From contig OX337228.1 in the NCBI GenBank assembly GCA_946965045.2, forward strand, positions 1,674,001 to 1,738,000: a DNA stretch of 64,000 bases, in the 5' to 3' direction. Position numbers and translations under genes: made by a program. The notes below the pieces were generated by a model, which saw only the letters and a list, made by a program, of their open reading frames with translations, made no database searches and was not told where the DNA came from. Shown one piece after another: positions 1-9,344 of the stretch; the first letter of the stretch is position 1; every line of letters begins with the position of its first letter. The DNA is from Epithemia pelagica. Taxonomy: Eukaryota; Bacillariophyta; Bacillariophyceae; Surirellales; Surirellaceae.

Positions 1-276
1 TTCTGATGCAGTCTACACTCGACGCCAAAAAATACGCCATGGTCCACGACACATACGTACGAAAAACAATGACCCAAAAGCGACAACTTTTCGTTCGGTC
101 GCGATATTTTCATGGTCTGGCCTTCAGCTCCCACCTCCACCTCCCACCACGCAACTTTTTTTTCTTTCGCCCATCGCATTCGACCATGGGATCGAAATGA
201 GCCCTTGTCCTCCACGGAACGCATCGTTTCAGTCTGATTGCACATGCTGACAAATTGAAAAGAATCGGGTGAAAGG

Positions 277-858
277 ATGAGCGAGAAGAAAGGTACAAAG
301 ATTCCGGAAAAGGGCAGCAAATCATCCAAACCGTCTGGTCGACCAGAAGTTCCTGTTGTTGTGGCACAAAGCGGATTTCCCATTTCCTCGTCACGCCGAC
401 GTCGTCGGGATGACGTCCAGAATCACCGAATATCAGAAGAAAGACAACAGCAACAACAAGCTCCCAAACGCAAGGCATGGGTATTGGATCTGCATCAAGC
501 CAAGCGTGATGTGCGCAATTTTGGTGCAACAGGGTTGGAAGGAGACCAAAAACGCTCCTTTGAAGAAGAACAATACAAAATGTTAACAGGGCGGGCGAAA
601 AAGAAGCCCTTTTGTCCTCCCAACATTGCTCGGAACAGTCGGAAAAAGGCGGAACAACGACAGCAAAAAGAACTGCAACAAGCCAAAGAAGCGGGGTTGG
701 TGTTGCCATCGGTTCAACACATTTCAACCCATCAAGAACGAAACAAGAAACGAAGGCAACAAGACTATCATCGGGATCGAATGTCGTATGGACCTGCTCC
801 ATCAACTGGGGGTGTATTTAAGAATGGTGTTTTGAAGCTTACGAAAAAGCCATTCTGA
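277..858 (+). CDS. DUF4602 (C1orf131-like) basic nuclear/nucleolar protein
   Basis: A 193-residue, single-exon, very basic protein with the ATG at 277. The N-terminal 60 residues are low complexity with an Arg run (SSSRRRRRDD) and a Gln run, which suggests nuclear or nucleolar localisation. The middle carries the DUF4602 pattern: a conserved FGATG around residue 81, then KRSFEEEQYKMLTGRAKKK, followed by a basic helix. The C-terminus GGVFKNGVLKLTKK resembles the family's FKNGML-type ending. Human C1orf131 is linked to the small-subunit processome, so a role in ribosome assembly is inferred by family only. A 231-residue frame on the opposite strand is a shadow. Family assignment is fairly confident; function is not shown by the sequence. 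Confidence 0.72.
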   Translation: MSEKKGTKIPEKGSKSSKPSGRPEVPVVVAQSGFPISSSRRRRRDDVQNHRISEERQQQQQAPKRKAWVLDLHQAKRDVRNFGATGLEGDQKRSFEEEQYKMLTGRAKKKPFCPPNIARNSRKKAEQRQQKELQQAKEAGLVLPSVQHISTHQERNKKRRQQDYHRDRMSYGPAPSTGGVFKNGVLKLTKKPF

Positions 859-978
859 GATTCCATTCGATGTGCTCTTTTCTATGCTTTACCCTTGAAA
901 GCTAGATTAAGAGATCAATGACTAGGAAGTTTGTGCCGCAAACTTTCTTTGACTTCAAAGTTTTACTTCTATTAGCGC

Positions 979-2700
979 TTATGAACTATCATTGCTCCCT
1001 CCCCTCACCGAGTCACCAGAAGCTTTGGTTCGTAATGGCGGTTGATCTTGTTGTGATGGATCACTCGTAGAGTCTTGATCGGCGTCTTCTTGTGATTGCT
1101 GCTGTTGTTGCCGCAAGCCTTGTCTTGTGTATTCATTGGGATTGGGCAAGATGCGAGCTCGGACAATGCCAATTTTCTGGGCAAACCAAATGCCATTGCG
1201 GGTTGGTGCAGCTTCCAATCGTTGAATGGTATCCAAGCCATCCACAATCCGTCCAAAACAGGGATCACCGATATGAATGTCGGTATTATCTTCGGTATTG
1301 ATATAAAAGCTAGGACTGCCGTCGGCAGCAAATCCCATTGTATACTTTTGATGTGGATAGGCGTCATTGTATTCTTTAAAGGCCACGCCTTCCAATCCAT
1401 GATCGGCAAAGGCCTTGGCCTTGGCAGCCGCCAGAGAGCCATCGTAGGGTAACGGAGCGGCCTTGAGAACGTGGAGAGCGTTTAGAATAAAGGAGCAACC
1501 ATCAATTAATCCGACCGATACCATTTCCAAAAAGGTAAAGACCGCATGGGGCATGTCCGATGTGGGTGCCATTTCAATGACAAACTTGGTGGGACCGGGA
1601 TCTTGCGTTGTCTTCAAGTTCTTGTTGTTGTTGCCCGCATTCTTGTTCGTACTGGCGGTAGGAAAGATCAATTCCATCTCCACATAGTGCCGTCCGGGAC
1701 CGTATTTGGCTTCCAACGACTCTCGACTAATGCTTTGAACACGGTTCTTGAGGGACTCTCCACTGTTGCTCAAATCTTGAATGCGATCCCGAACCATGGT
1801 CAATTCCGACAATGCTTGTTGCTGCTGTTGCCTTTGGTAGTTGGAAACTTGTTGTGATGAATGATTTTCTTGTTGATGTTGCGGATGCAACAAACCATTC
1901 ATGGCATTAATTTCACGTTTGAGCAATTGCAAATCGTGTTCCGTATCGTACAGTTGTTGCGACAATTGATCTCGCGAGGCTCGTAGTTCGGTTGCCTTTT
2001 CAACGGCGTAGCCCACCGAGGTGTGAGACAGATAGGTCGCAACCAAGCCAACCAGTAACAATCCCAGCAAAAAGGGGGAGCAAAACGAGGATGATGAGCC
2101 CATGAGCGAACTGGAGGAACTCCGGCATTTAAGATCAAAGGGAGAATGCAAATGTTCCATTTGTTGCTGTTGTTTTCTTCGTTGCTCTTGATGTCGATGA
2201 TTGCTATTGCTGTAACTGCTGTTGTTGCTATTGCTTGGAGAAAAGGGCACACGCAAACCTCCATTGTTGTGTGGAATTTGAATCACATCTCCCACATAGG
2301 GCAAGGGACTCCCGCCATGATGAGGATCATCCACGGCAATGAGACTCGTGGAAGAGGACGAAGAGCTACTCGAATTGCGCGTTGGACTATCACTCCACAA
2401 GGTACGTCCCACAGCAGCAGGAGTTCCTGCAGGGGGAGGAGAATTGTTGTCGCGATGGTCGTGGTTGTTATTGCTGTGATACATGAGATGCATCTCGTCA
2501 TTCTCATCGTCATAGACATCATCTTGATGATGCTGATGATAATGGTGATGGGTATCATCGCGTGGAATCTCCATAGAGGTGGACGTTGCATGAAGCGGTG
2601 ATCGTCTCGGAATCTCCACAGCCATGGTACTGTTGTGATGATAATGATGACTTTGGGGTGAGGATTCCGAGGTTGGACTTTGTCGCTTCCGAGCAATCAT
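979..2700 (-). CDS. Type II membrane protein with degenerate cyclophilin-like domain
   Basis: 573 residues, ATG at 2700. Residues 1-205 are a low-complexity His/Ser/Asn/Gln-rich cytoplasmic tail. One hydrophobic anchor (FLLGLLLVGLVATYLS) lies near residue 210 and is followed by a coiled coil (ELRASRDQLSQQLYDTE). A C-terminal globular domain, about residues 340-520, resembles cyclophilin-type folds: FVIEMAP near its start, then GSPSFYINTEDN and DPCFGRIVDGLDTI. The catalytic Arg region of true peptidyl-prolyl isomerases is not recognisable, so enzymatic activity is doubtful. The tail after 520 is Gln/Asp/Ser rich. The topology (short TM, stalk, lumenal domain) suits a Golgi or ER lumenal protein. 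The 3' end faces the DUF4602 gene 120 bp away. Confidence 0.62.
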   Translation of the reverse strand: MIARKRQSPTSESSPQSHHYHHNSTMAVEIPRRSPLHATSTSMEIPRDDTHHHYHQHHQDDVYDDENDEMHLMYHSNNNHDHRDNNSPPPAGTPAAVGRTLWSDSPTRNSSSSSSSSTSLIAVDDPHHGGSPLPYVGDVIQIPHNNGGLRVPFSPSNSNNSSYSNSNHRHQEQRRKQQQQMEHLHSPFDLKCRSSSSSLMGSSSSFCSPFLLGLLLVGLVATYLSHTSVGYAVEKATELRASRDQLSQQLYDTEHDLQLLKREINAMNGLLHPQHQQENHSSQQVSNYQRQQQQQALSELTMVRDRIQDLSNSGESLKNRVQSISRESLEAKYGPGRHYVEMELIFPTASTNKNAGNNNKNLKTTQDPGPTKFVIEMAPTSDMPHAVFTFLEMVSVGLIDGCSFILNALHVLKAAPLPYDGSLAAAKAKAFADHGLEGVAFKEYNDAYPHQKYTMGFAADGSPSFYINTEDNTDIHIGDPCFGRIVDGLDTIQRLEAAPTRNGIWFAQKIGIVRARILPNPNEYTRQGLRQQQQQSQEDADQDSTSDPSQQDQPPLRTKASGDSVRGGSNDSS

Positions 2701-3567
2701 GGATCAACCAACAAATTAAGTTACACCACAAGGTTGATGAATACCTGAGGCTAGTCACCGTGTGATGTCAACCTTTTGAGAGAGAGATGAATGCAATGAA
2801 TACAAGAATCTCTTCTTCTCGACGAGGAGATCGCTTTGGCTGGGACCCGTTGCGACAAAAGCGAGAGAGATGGTAGGCAATGTAGAGAGTGATGGTCGGG
2901 TCTTTTTGGAACAAATGAGAAGAATCTTGTTGGGACACTCTTTAGTTCACCAAATAAAATTGCCCATTGCCTACATTACAATAAGATTACAATGACCCAA
3001 TACAATACTGAAACTTCTTCCTTCAATGCTGAATCATCCGTAAGAATGCCCAATGAGTTCTGAACTATGAGGTTTTCTATCGGCTCGTACTTGTATCTCT
3101 CGGAGTTGGGGCATTGGCGAGTGATTCCGATACTGGATCTTGGTCGGGTCATTGATCATAACAAAGACCGAGTGAAAGTCAACAAAAGGGATTGGTTACG
3201 GAACTTTGAGCAATTATGGACATATCAGAGCCGAAATAAATTTTCCTATTGCCTTCCCCCAAAACCTACAGTGACTCGAACGCGACCAGTTTGCAATGAC
3301 TACCAGAGAAACAAGAGGGCATGCTCACAAACTCGCGTGCATCTCAAGATTTTAGATCGCAGCGACCTTGTTGTACTGCTTACGCGCCCTTTTACCAATG
3401 CACAATCCTCTAGTAGCTAGAAAAGTAGGGTCTTTCGTTGTAGAGTCATTGAAACGGGCATTCTTTGAATTCGTCATTCGTCACCAGTCATTGTCGAACT
3501 GGCTGGAGATTCCAATGATAGCAGCGTCTGACAAATCTATATCCTAAGGATCACAAGGGAATGTTGT
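2701..3567. other. Intergenic; no supported gene
   Basis: About 870 bp upstream of the cyclophilin-like gene. It includes that gene's promoter, which has GAGA-rich stretches near 2778-2870. A 117-codon frame at 3067-3420 has an ATG but no recognisable domain or composition of a real protein. Nothing else is supported. Confidence 0.5.
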
Positions 3568-3765
3568 CTGTTTCCATATCCTAACAAAGGGTTCACATCT
3601 GGAAAGGTTTATGGAACCGTTATCATCCTGTGACTACGTTTCGTGGTAGTCGGGAATGGAATTGGTCGTAGGCGAACATTAGATTAAATCATGGTCACAA
3701 AAAGCAAAGAGAAAACAAGTGTATTCGGTTGCAAGCTAATTTCCATGGAGTGGAGAACTGTCGGT
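3568..3765 (+). repeat. Direct repeat, copy A (flanks the sulfotransferase gene)
   Basis: This copy matches 5758-5936 in the same orientation, by eye about 80-85 percent over about 180 bp with small indels. Shared blocks include GGTTCACATCT, GGAACCGTTATCATCCTGTG, GAACATTAGATTAAATC and GGAGTGGAG. The two copies lie about 2.2 kb apart and bracket the sulfotransferase gene. Confidence 0.85.
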
Positions 3766-4065
3766 CAATAACCTTAGTCTTTTCTAGAACTTGCTTTTGC
3801 TACGAGGCGAACAAGTGATGACGAGCCATGAGGACTGTAGTCGTGCGATGATTGGACGAGTCGATGTATCCTTACAACACAACACATGCTCACTTTTTGA
3901 GCTTCTACAAACTACCTGTATGGTGTATGGCATCGTGTTTCCACTTTCTTGTGTTCCAGGAACACCAGTCCGCAAGAGAAGTTTCGTCATTTGAGACTGC
4001 GTTCCTACTCGTTCTGTGTCATTCATGACTGCAAGATCACTTCTGCATTTCCATTGCCTCCTCTT

Positions 4066-5493
4066 TCAGGGCAAGTAACCAAACACGGCAAAATCGTCTG
4101 CATACACTTGTTGAATCAACAGTTTAGTCGGTGTGGCCAACATGGACACGGAAAGACGAGGTCGATCAGGTTTTGTTTTGGACGTCTTTTGCTGAATTGG
4201 TGGTTTGGTCAAGGAAATCGTCGTCAAGTTATAGGCTTTCATGAGACGTGGCAAATCATCCGACAATTGTTCCAGAAACAGGACGTGATGGACCAATCGT
4301 TGACCGGGGTCCTTGGTCGTGAGATGAATGCGAGCCGTTTGTTTTGTGAGTGTGGTTGTGGTTGTGACGCAAGGAGTCCCCGTTAGTTGCGACAGTTTGC
4401 TATCCTTGTCCATGGCTGGTTGTGTGAGGTTGGTGGTCCGCCGCGTGTCATTTTGTAACGTCAGGGACAATGGAAAGATAAAGTGACTTTGCGGAATGAA
4501 ATGGCCATAATCTGTCATGTACGTTTTCGGAACTCGAGACCTAGACGTGCGTCCGAGTGGTACAATCTGTGTGGAATGGTTGGTGCTTTCTTCTTGTGTG
4601 ATTGGAAGGCTGGTTGCGCAGCTCTTTCCTCCTCCTCCTCCGCTCCAATTAGCAGAGGTGGTGGTGGTGGTCCTTTGCATGTCTGTGTGGAGAGTCTGCA
4701 GGAATCCTTCCTTTTTATACGGGGTCAATCGCTGTTGCAGCCACCCATTCAACGCCATTCGGAGATGTGACTCGGACGCATTCGCCAGTTTCCCTCCACC
4801 TCTCAAGTCTTGTCGGTGGACGTAGTTGAATTCACTAACCATGCGGTCGTACGGATGACGTACGACGGCGAACAGGGCAGATTGGTCGTAAAATGATCCC
4901 GGAAAGGAAAACTGGATCGTCGTGTTGTTGTTGTTGTTGTTTGAAAGTTGCTTGTCCGTTGTGTTCCGAAAGAAACTGGGAGGGACGTGCCAAGGCGCAA
5001 CACCACCCATTTGCCTCCAGTAGTACTCGTGTTGCTGCTTCTTCGAGATCTCAGAGGAAAATGAAGAATCGTTGGGACAATAGACATTCTCGGGCAAGGG
5101 ATAGGGCAAAAATCGATTCCGAAATCGCTCCCGAAAATGACAAACAGACCAGGGAACACCGGCTTTCGCGGCGGCAATTTCCAAGGCCGATCCGGCTGTT
5201 TTCGGAATGTGGACCAATTCCAATCGTTGGTGCATGTGGCGAATACTCGTCCGGTCTTGATGATTATTGTCAGGCAAACTCAACCACTGTTCACGAATCT
5301 CTTGTACCGTGGAAATGTTGGTGGACACGTTCTTGTTGTTGTCCTTTTCGTTTTCAATACCGAGTGTTGGGACAGAAGGAGGTTTTTGGCGAACATTCGA
5401 GAAGTTCCGCCAGACCCATGCTGTGCTGTATAGAACCGTACCGACCAGAGCGATTCGAATGGGTTTGGAGCGCAATAGTATCGCTGTGTTCAC
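4066..5493 (-). CDS. Golgi-type sulfotransferase family protein
   Basis: The frame encodes about 475 residues. A type II signal anchor (IALVGTVLYSTAWVW) lies near residues 14-28. The 5'-phosphosulfate-binding motif HIPKTAGSALE is near residue 94, and the 3'-phosphate-binding motif VVRHPYDRMVSEFNYVH is near residue 212, as in PAPS-dependent carbohydrate sulfotransferases. Low-complexity Asn/Thr loops interrupt the core. It probably sulfates cell-wall or secreted polysaccharides in the Golgi, by family. The start is a problem. The only start-like codon before the anchor is GTG at 5493, immediately preceded by an in-frame stop (5497-5499). The next ATG (5238) would remove the anchor. A missed 5' exon, a frameshift or a decayed start are all possible. 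Direct repeats flank the gene. Confidence 0.75.
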   Translation of the reverse strand: MNTAILLRSKPIRIALVGTVLYSTAWVWRNFSNVRQKPPSVPTLGIENEKDNNKNVSTNISTVQEIREQWLSLPDNNHQDRTSIRHMHQRLELVHIPKTAGSALEIAAAKAGVPWSVCHFRERFRNRFLPYPLPENVYCPNDSSFSSEISKKQQHEYYWRQMGGVAPWHVPPSFFRNTTDKQLSNNNNNNTTIQFSFPGSFYDQSALFAVVRHPYDRMVSEFNYVHRQDLRGGGKLANASESHLRMALNGWLQQRLTPYKKEGFLQTLHTDMQRTTTTTSANWSGGGGGKSCATSLPITQEESTNHSTQIVPLGRTSRSRVPKTYMTDYGHFIPQSHFIFPLSLTLQNDTRRTTNLTQPAMDKDSKLSQLTGTPCVTTTTTLTKQTARIHLTTKDPGQRLVHHVLFLEQLSDDLPRLMKAYNLTTISLTKPPIQQKTSKTKPDRPRLSVSMLATPTKLLIQQVYADDFAVFGYLP

Positions 5494-5757
5494 TGTTCAC
5501 GCGATTCTGATGGAACACGAACAACTGTGGAGGAAGGAGAGGACGATTTTTGCGGAGACACAGTCATCAGGGAGCGACACCAAAGAAAAGAGAGGGGATG
5601 TTGTTGGAGTCATTGACACCTCAAGATCGCGATTCCCGGGCAAAAAGTGCGTCTCACCCGGTGAGCGCGCACGTCACAGGAGTTGCGAGCGCGATGCTGA
5701 GTAGAATCCTCTCTAGACTATCTCTAATAGGAGTACGGATAGATCCTTAATATCACT
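5494..5757. promoter_or_regulatory. Upstream region of the sulfotransferase gene
   Basis: 264 bp between the open frame and repeat copy B. On the minus strand an ATG at about 5567 opens a 25-codon frame that runs into a stop just at the sulfotransferase frame, offset by one base. A GTGAG donor-like site lies near 5660. Either could belong to the real 5' end. Confidence 0.35.
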
Positions 5758-5936
5758 CTGTTTCTATCCACAAACAAAAGGGTTCACATCTGAAAAGTTT
5801 TATATGGAACCGTTATCATCCTGTGACTACGCTTCGCAGCAGTAGGGAATCGAACATTAGATTAAATCCTGGTCAAGAAGCAAAGAGACAACAATTCGGT
5901 TGTCTGCTCGTTTCCTTGGAGTGGAGTAGTGTCGGT
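5758..5936 (+). repeat. Direct repeat, copy B
   Basis: This is the second copy of the sequence at 3568-3765, same orientation, with a few indels. It lies between the 5' side of the sulfotransferase gene and the 3' end of the NADH dehydrogenase-like gene. No coding potential was seen in either copy. Confidence 0.85.
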
Positions 5937-6073
5937 ATTTGTTTTCGATCGAGCTGTCAATGATTCTGTGGCCCGGTTAACAGTCAGTGTTGGGGAATGA
6001 GGTTGGTTCGTAGATTTGGTAGATGACATAGTGTTGTTAGTGTTGTTGTTGTTGTTTCCGAGGTCGTTGTTTG

Positions 6074-8779
6074 TTAGAGTCTTGTGGTATCCCGTCCAAA
6101 CATGCTACTCTTGATCCAATCAAAGGTAACCAGTACCCGATTGCGTGTGGCAACTTGTTTGACGAGGTATACGGATCGCCACAGGACAAAGGCCACACTG
6201 CCGGCCCAGGCCAAAATGGGGAATTGTCCCACTTGAACTTGAGACAAGGCTTCTCCCCCACCCAAATAGGCCAACATGCCCAAATTCAAAAAGCCAAAGG
6301 AGGGAGCGTGTTCCAACCCACGAAAACGCAACCACAAATTCAAGGCAGGATCGTCAAAGACGTCATAGGCCTCATCATCCATTTCCTGGCCGGCATCATC
6401 ATGATGATGATCGCCCCATTGCTGAGCAATCACGGCCGCAGCTTCCTCGTCGGCATGGGAGGTTTCGAAATTATGCAATTGAGGTGGTGTCGTGGTCAAA
6501 TCGTAATTCCGATCCAAGAGTCGAGCCACAAAGGCACCTTGTTGACCCGCCACTTGTGCCGTGGCGGGGAGCAACCGTCCTCCCGACGAGCTTTCGGCCG
6601 GATCGTCTTGAACAGCGGCAGCATCTCCCACCACCAAGACGGATCCCAACAAGTCGTCCGACACCATGGGAGGACGCATCCATCCATCGACCGACACACG
6701 TCCATCGCGATTGCGGGCTTGTTCGGGCAATTGTTGCAACAATTGTTCTACAAAGGGAACCGGTGCGGTACCGGCACACCACACGGCCAAGCCCATGGGA
6801 ACAATCGATTCCGTACGTTCGCCCGTGGCTTGTCCAGTGATGTCATCCAAGACTTTGGTACTGAGCGTTGCCTCTGTTTCACCGACATTGGTGACGCGTG
6901 TATTCAAAATGACTTGGACACCCTTTTTTTCCAAGGCCAACAAGGCTTCCTTGCGGAGAGCGGGTTCAAACTGTGGTACCAGGTCGGGTCCACCATGGAC
7001 CAAAATCACTTGATAGGCATCCAGGAGTCGAGGATAGGTCCCCTTGTGCGGTCGGGTCACATCGACAAACAAATCATGCAATTCTCCCGCCAATTCCACC
7101 CCCGTGGGTCCCCCACCGACAATGAGCATGGTGATGCGGCGTTGTCGTTCTTGGTCGGTCAAATTGGGACGACTGGCATATTCCAAAGCCTGGCCGACCG
7201 CCGTTCGTAAGCGTTTGGCATCCTCGGTCGTTTTGAGACGCAAACAGGCATTGGCTCCTGGTACACCACGGTCATCGACCTTGGATCCCACGGCCACCAC
7301 CAAATGATCGTACGGTATGGTCAAAATCGGCGGAGTCGTCGAGGATTCGCTCTCGTCGTCGTCGTCGTCATTGCGACTCGAAAGTTGTTCGGATTTGGCC
7401 ACTTCTCGGAGTGGATTCATTTGCACCGTGACGGTCTGGTCGGGGACATTGACACTGGTGGCGGCTCCTTCCAAATAATCGCAAATCATGGGATTGGCGG
7501 CCCGCACCGCTTCCGTCATGCTGCGATATTCGACCGTGCCGACGGCGGCCGAAGCCAACATGGGGGTAAAGACAAAGTGATTGGAGGGACTGACAATAAT
7601 GAGACGCAACTTGTTGCAATCGGCCACCTTCATCAAGGCATGGGCGGCCCAACCGGATCCCAGTACGACAACGGTTTTGCGAGAGGCTTCTTGCGCCTCG
7701 GTCAAATCGACCCAGCCCTTTTCGTAGGGAATGCGACGGACATGCACCAAGATATCTTCCACCGTATCCCATGTCCGGTCAATCAAGAGAGACAAGGGCA
7801 ATTTACCAAAAAAGGAGGGACGTTCCTTGCGAAAATATTTCCATACCGATGCTTCCGACATGACCATACGGAGATCCGGATCTTGGTCGAGCCGCCGACC
7901 ATCTCCTCCGACAAAGACGTACTTGTCGTTGCTGATACTTTCTTCTTCCGATTCCTCACTGTTGATTTCAAGCGATTCCGACACCAAGTCTGGCATTGTG
8001 GCGGAGGAATCGTCCATATGAGGTAGTGGGGATGACGATGTTGTCGTCGTCGTTGTCGTTGGTGTTGTCATGGGTGGAACTGGGGTGGAACTGTCTTGTC
8101 CCCGAAAGGCGGTGCTGCTTCTGGTTGCTGGAGGAGGAGGAGGCGTGGCAAATCGGAAAGGACCTTGTTGCGGTGGCAAATTGGACATGGCATCTTCGGG
8201 CAAGGGCAAGGGTTCATCTGGATTGAGATCGTCTCGATTCCGTGCCGTCCATTCCCGAGCCAATTGATCCATGAGAATAGATTCGGCACTTGTCGTCGAC
8301 GTAGTAGTATCGTTGTCGTTTTCTTGAGGTGGTGGTGGACTCGTACTACTGCTACTTTTACTAGTAGTGGTTGACGAGTAGGACGAATCATCCTTGTTCA
8401 TGGCCGACCATTCCCGGGCCAATTGTTCCATGACGGACAAGTCATGTTGATAGGGTTTGTCCGTCTTGTCCTGTTGTTGTTGTTGTTCTTGATCGTCTCG
8501 TGTGGTGGACTGCAAACGAACACATGGGTGTGGTCCTCTTGGGATGGTTCTTGTTCTTGTGGTAGGCGGTGGTACCAAGAGCGACCAGGACGACAAGGAC
8601 CAGGAAAAGGGAGGCATCGTTCGGGTCCGTTTGGAGGTGGTGGTGGTTTGTTGGACACTGACAAGGGCATGGACGCCACCACGAGTGGTAGTAGTGTCCA
8701 GTAGAACGAGGAGCTGCCATGTCCAAGCGATCCACATCATCTTCAGCAGACAACGACGAGCACTGGAGAATGATCTCAT
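6074..8779 (-). CDS. Type II NADH dehydrogenase-like FAD/NAD(P) oxidoreductase
   Basis: 901 residues from the ATG at 8779; the frame stays open to 8995 only through a TTG. A hydrophobic N-terminus (MMWIAWTWQLLVLLD) ending at GVHA-LV looks like a signal peptide, perhaps for plastid or secretory entry. Residues 70-330 are low-complexity linker holding two copies of QLAREWxAxN. The catalytic part begins near 370 with the first dinucleotide fold (VVVLGSGWAAHAL). It continues with a second fold near 553 (VGGGPTGVELAGEL) and the FAD motif VLVVGDAAA near 716. The C-terminal 90 residues carry the NDH-2 membrane-binding region ending SSMFGRD. It would oxidise NAD(P)H and reduce quinone without pumping protons. 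The 260-residue N-terminal extension is unusual. It is divergently paired with the gene at 9345. Confidence 0.85.
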   Translation of the reverse strand: MRSFSSARRCLLKMMWIAWTWQLLVLLDTTTTRGGVHALVSVQQTTTTSKRTRTMPPFSWSLSSWSLLVPPPTTRTRTIPRGPHPCVRLQSTTRDDQEQQQQQDKTDKPYQHDLSVMEQLAREWSAMNKDDSSYSSTTTSKSSSSTSPPPPQENDNDTTTSTTSAESILMDQLAREWTARNRDDLNPDEPLPLPEDAMSNLPPQQGPFRFATPPPPPATRSSTAFRGQDSSTPVPPMTTPTTTTTTTSSSPLPHMDDSSATMPDLVSESLEINSEESEEESISNDKYVFVGGDGRRLDQDPDLRMVMSEASVWKYFRKERPSFFGKLPLSLLIDRTWDTVEDILVHVRRIPYEKGWVDLTEAQEASRKTVVVLGSGWAAHALMKVADCNKLRLIIVSPSNHFVFTPMLASAAVGTVEYRSMTEAVRAANPMICDYLEGAATSVNVPDQTVTVQMNPLREVAKSEQLSSRNDDDDDESESSTTPPILTIPYDHLVVAVGSKVDDRGVPGANACLRLKTTEDAKRLRTAVGQALEYASRPNLTDQERQRRITMLIVGGGPTGVELAGELHDLFVDVTRPHKGTYPRLLDAYQVILVHGGPDLVPQFEPALRKEALLALEKKGVQVILNTRVTNVGETEATLSTKVLDDITGQATGERTESIVPMGLAVWCAGTAPVPFVEQLLQQLPEQARNRDGRVSVDGWMRPPMVSDDLLGSVLVVGDAAAVQDDPAESSSGGRLLPATAQVAGQQGAFVARLLDRNYDLTTTPPQLHNFETSHADEEAAAVIAQQWGDHHHDDAGQEMDDEAYDVFDDPALNLWLRFRGLEHAPSFGFLNLGMLAYLGGGEALSQVQVGQFPILAWAGSVAFVLWRSVYLVKQVATRNRVLVTFDWIKSSMFGRDTTRL

Positions 8780-9344
8780 TCTGTTTTGTTTTGTGTTTCT
8801 TGTCTGGTTTTTGAGGATGGGGCCAAGATCCCTGCAGTGGCCACGGCGCCAAAAAAGGATTCTGTGTGATACAATAGGACAGAGCGGCGAGACTTTCCTT
8901 GCCGCCAAGAACACTGGAGTCCACAATAAGATCGTATCTCTTGTAGACTTGTAGAGAGGGCGAACAAACAATATAGAGAAGAGGATCGCAATCAAAAGCT
9001 TTCTTGTGGTTTGGAACGAGTGTGAGTATCCTTCTTATTTGAGAACTGTTTCGTGTCGAGACTACTAGAGATGCGAAGACGAGAAGAGGTGTGAATGTGT
9101 GTCACGGTTGATGTCGAGTACGATGGAGTTGATGTCGCTGTTTGGAGTTAATTTCGTGGTGCGTGTGTGTGTGTCTTTCGGATTCTTTGGTTCTGTGTCT
9201 CTTTTATAAGCGCGACCTGATAGGATCTAAACGCGATCGAAAAGTACGCAGGCACATCACATTTTTCCTTTCATCCATCTTCCATCCATTCATTCGATTC
9301 GACGTGTCAACCCAAACCAATCGAACCAACGCAGTACGACCACC
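8780..9344. promoter_or_regulatory. Divergent promoter region, NADH dehydrogenase / secreted protein
   Basis: 565 bp between two divergent start codons. A TATA-like CTTTTATAAG lies at 9201-9210, about 140 bp upstream of the 9345 start. No gene is supported inside. Confidence 0.4.

Noticed and set aside
110-805. A 231-codon frame on the minus strand opposite the DUF4602 gene
   Set aside because: Composition mirrors the coding strand; the DUF4602 frame has the family motifs, this one has none.
3067-3420. A 117-codon ORF with an ATG
   Set aside because: No domain, signal or homologous pattern; lies in spacer DNA next to the repeat.
6071-7210. A long plus-strand frame antisense to the NADH dehydrogenase
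   Set aside because: It is an antisense shadow produced by codon bias of the well-supported minus-strand gene; no domain.
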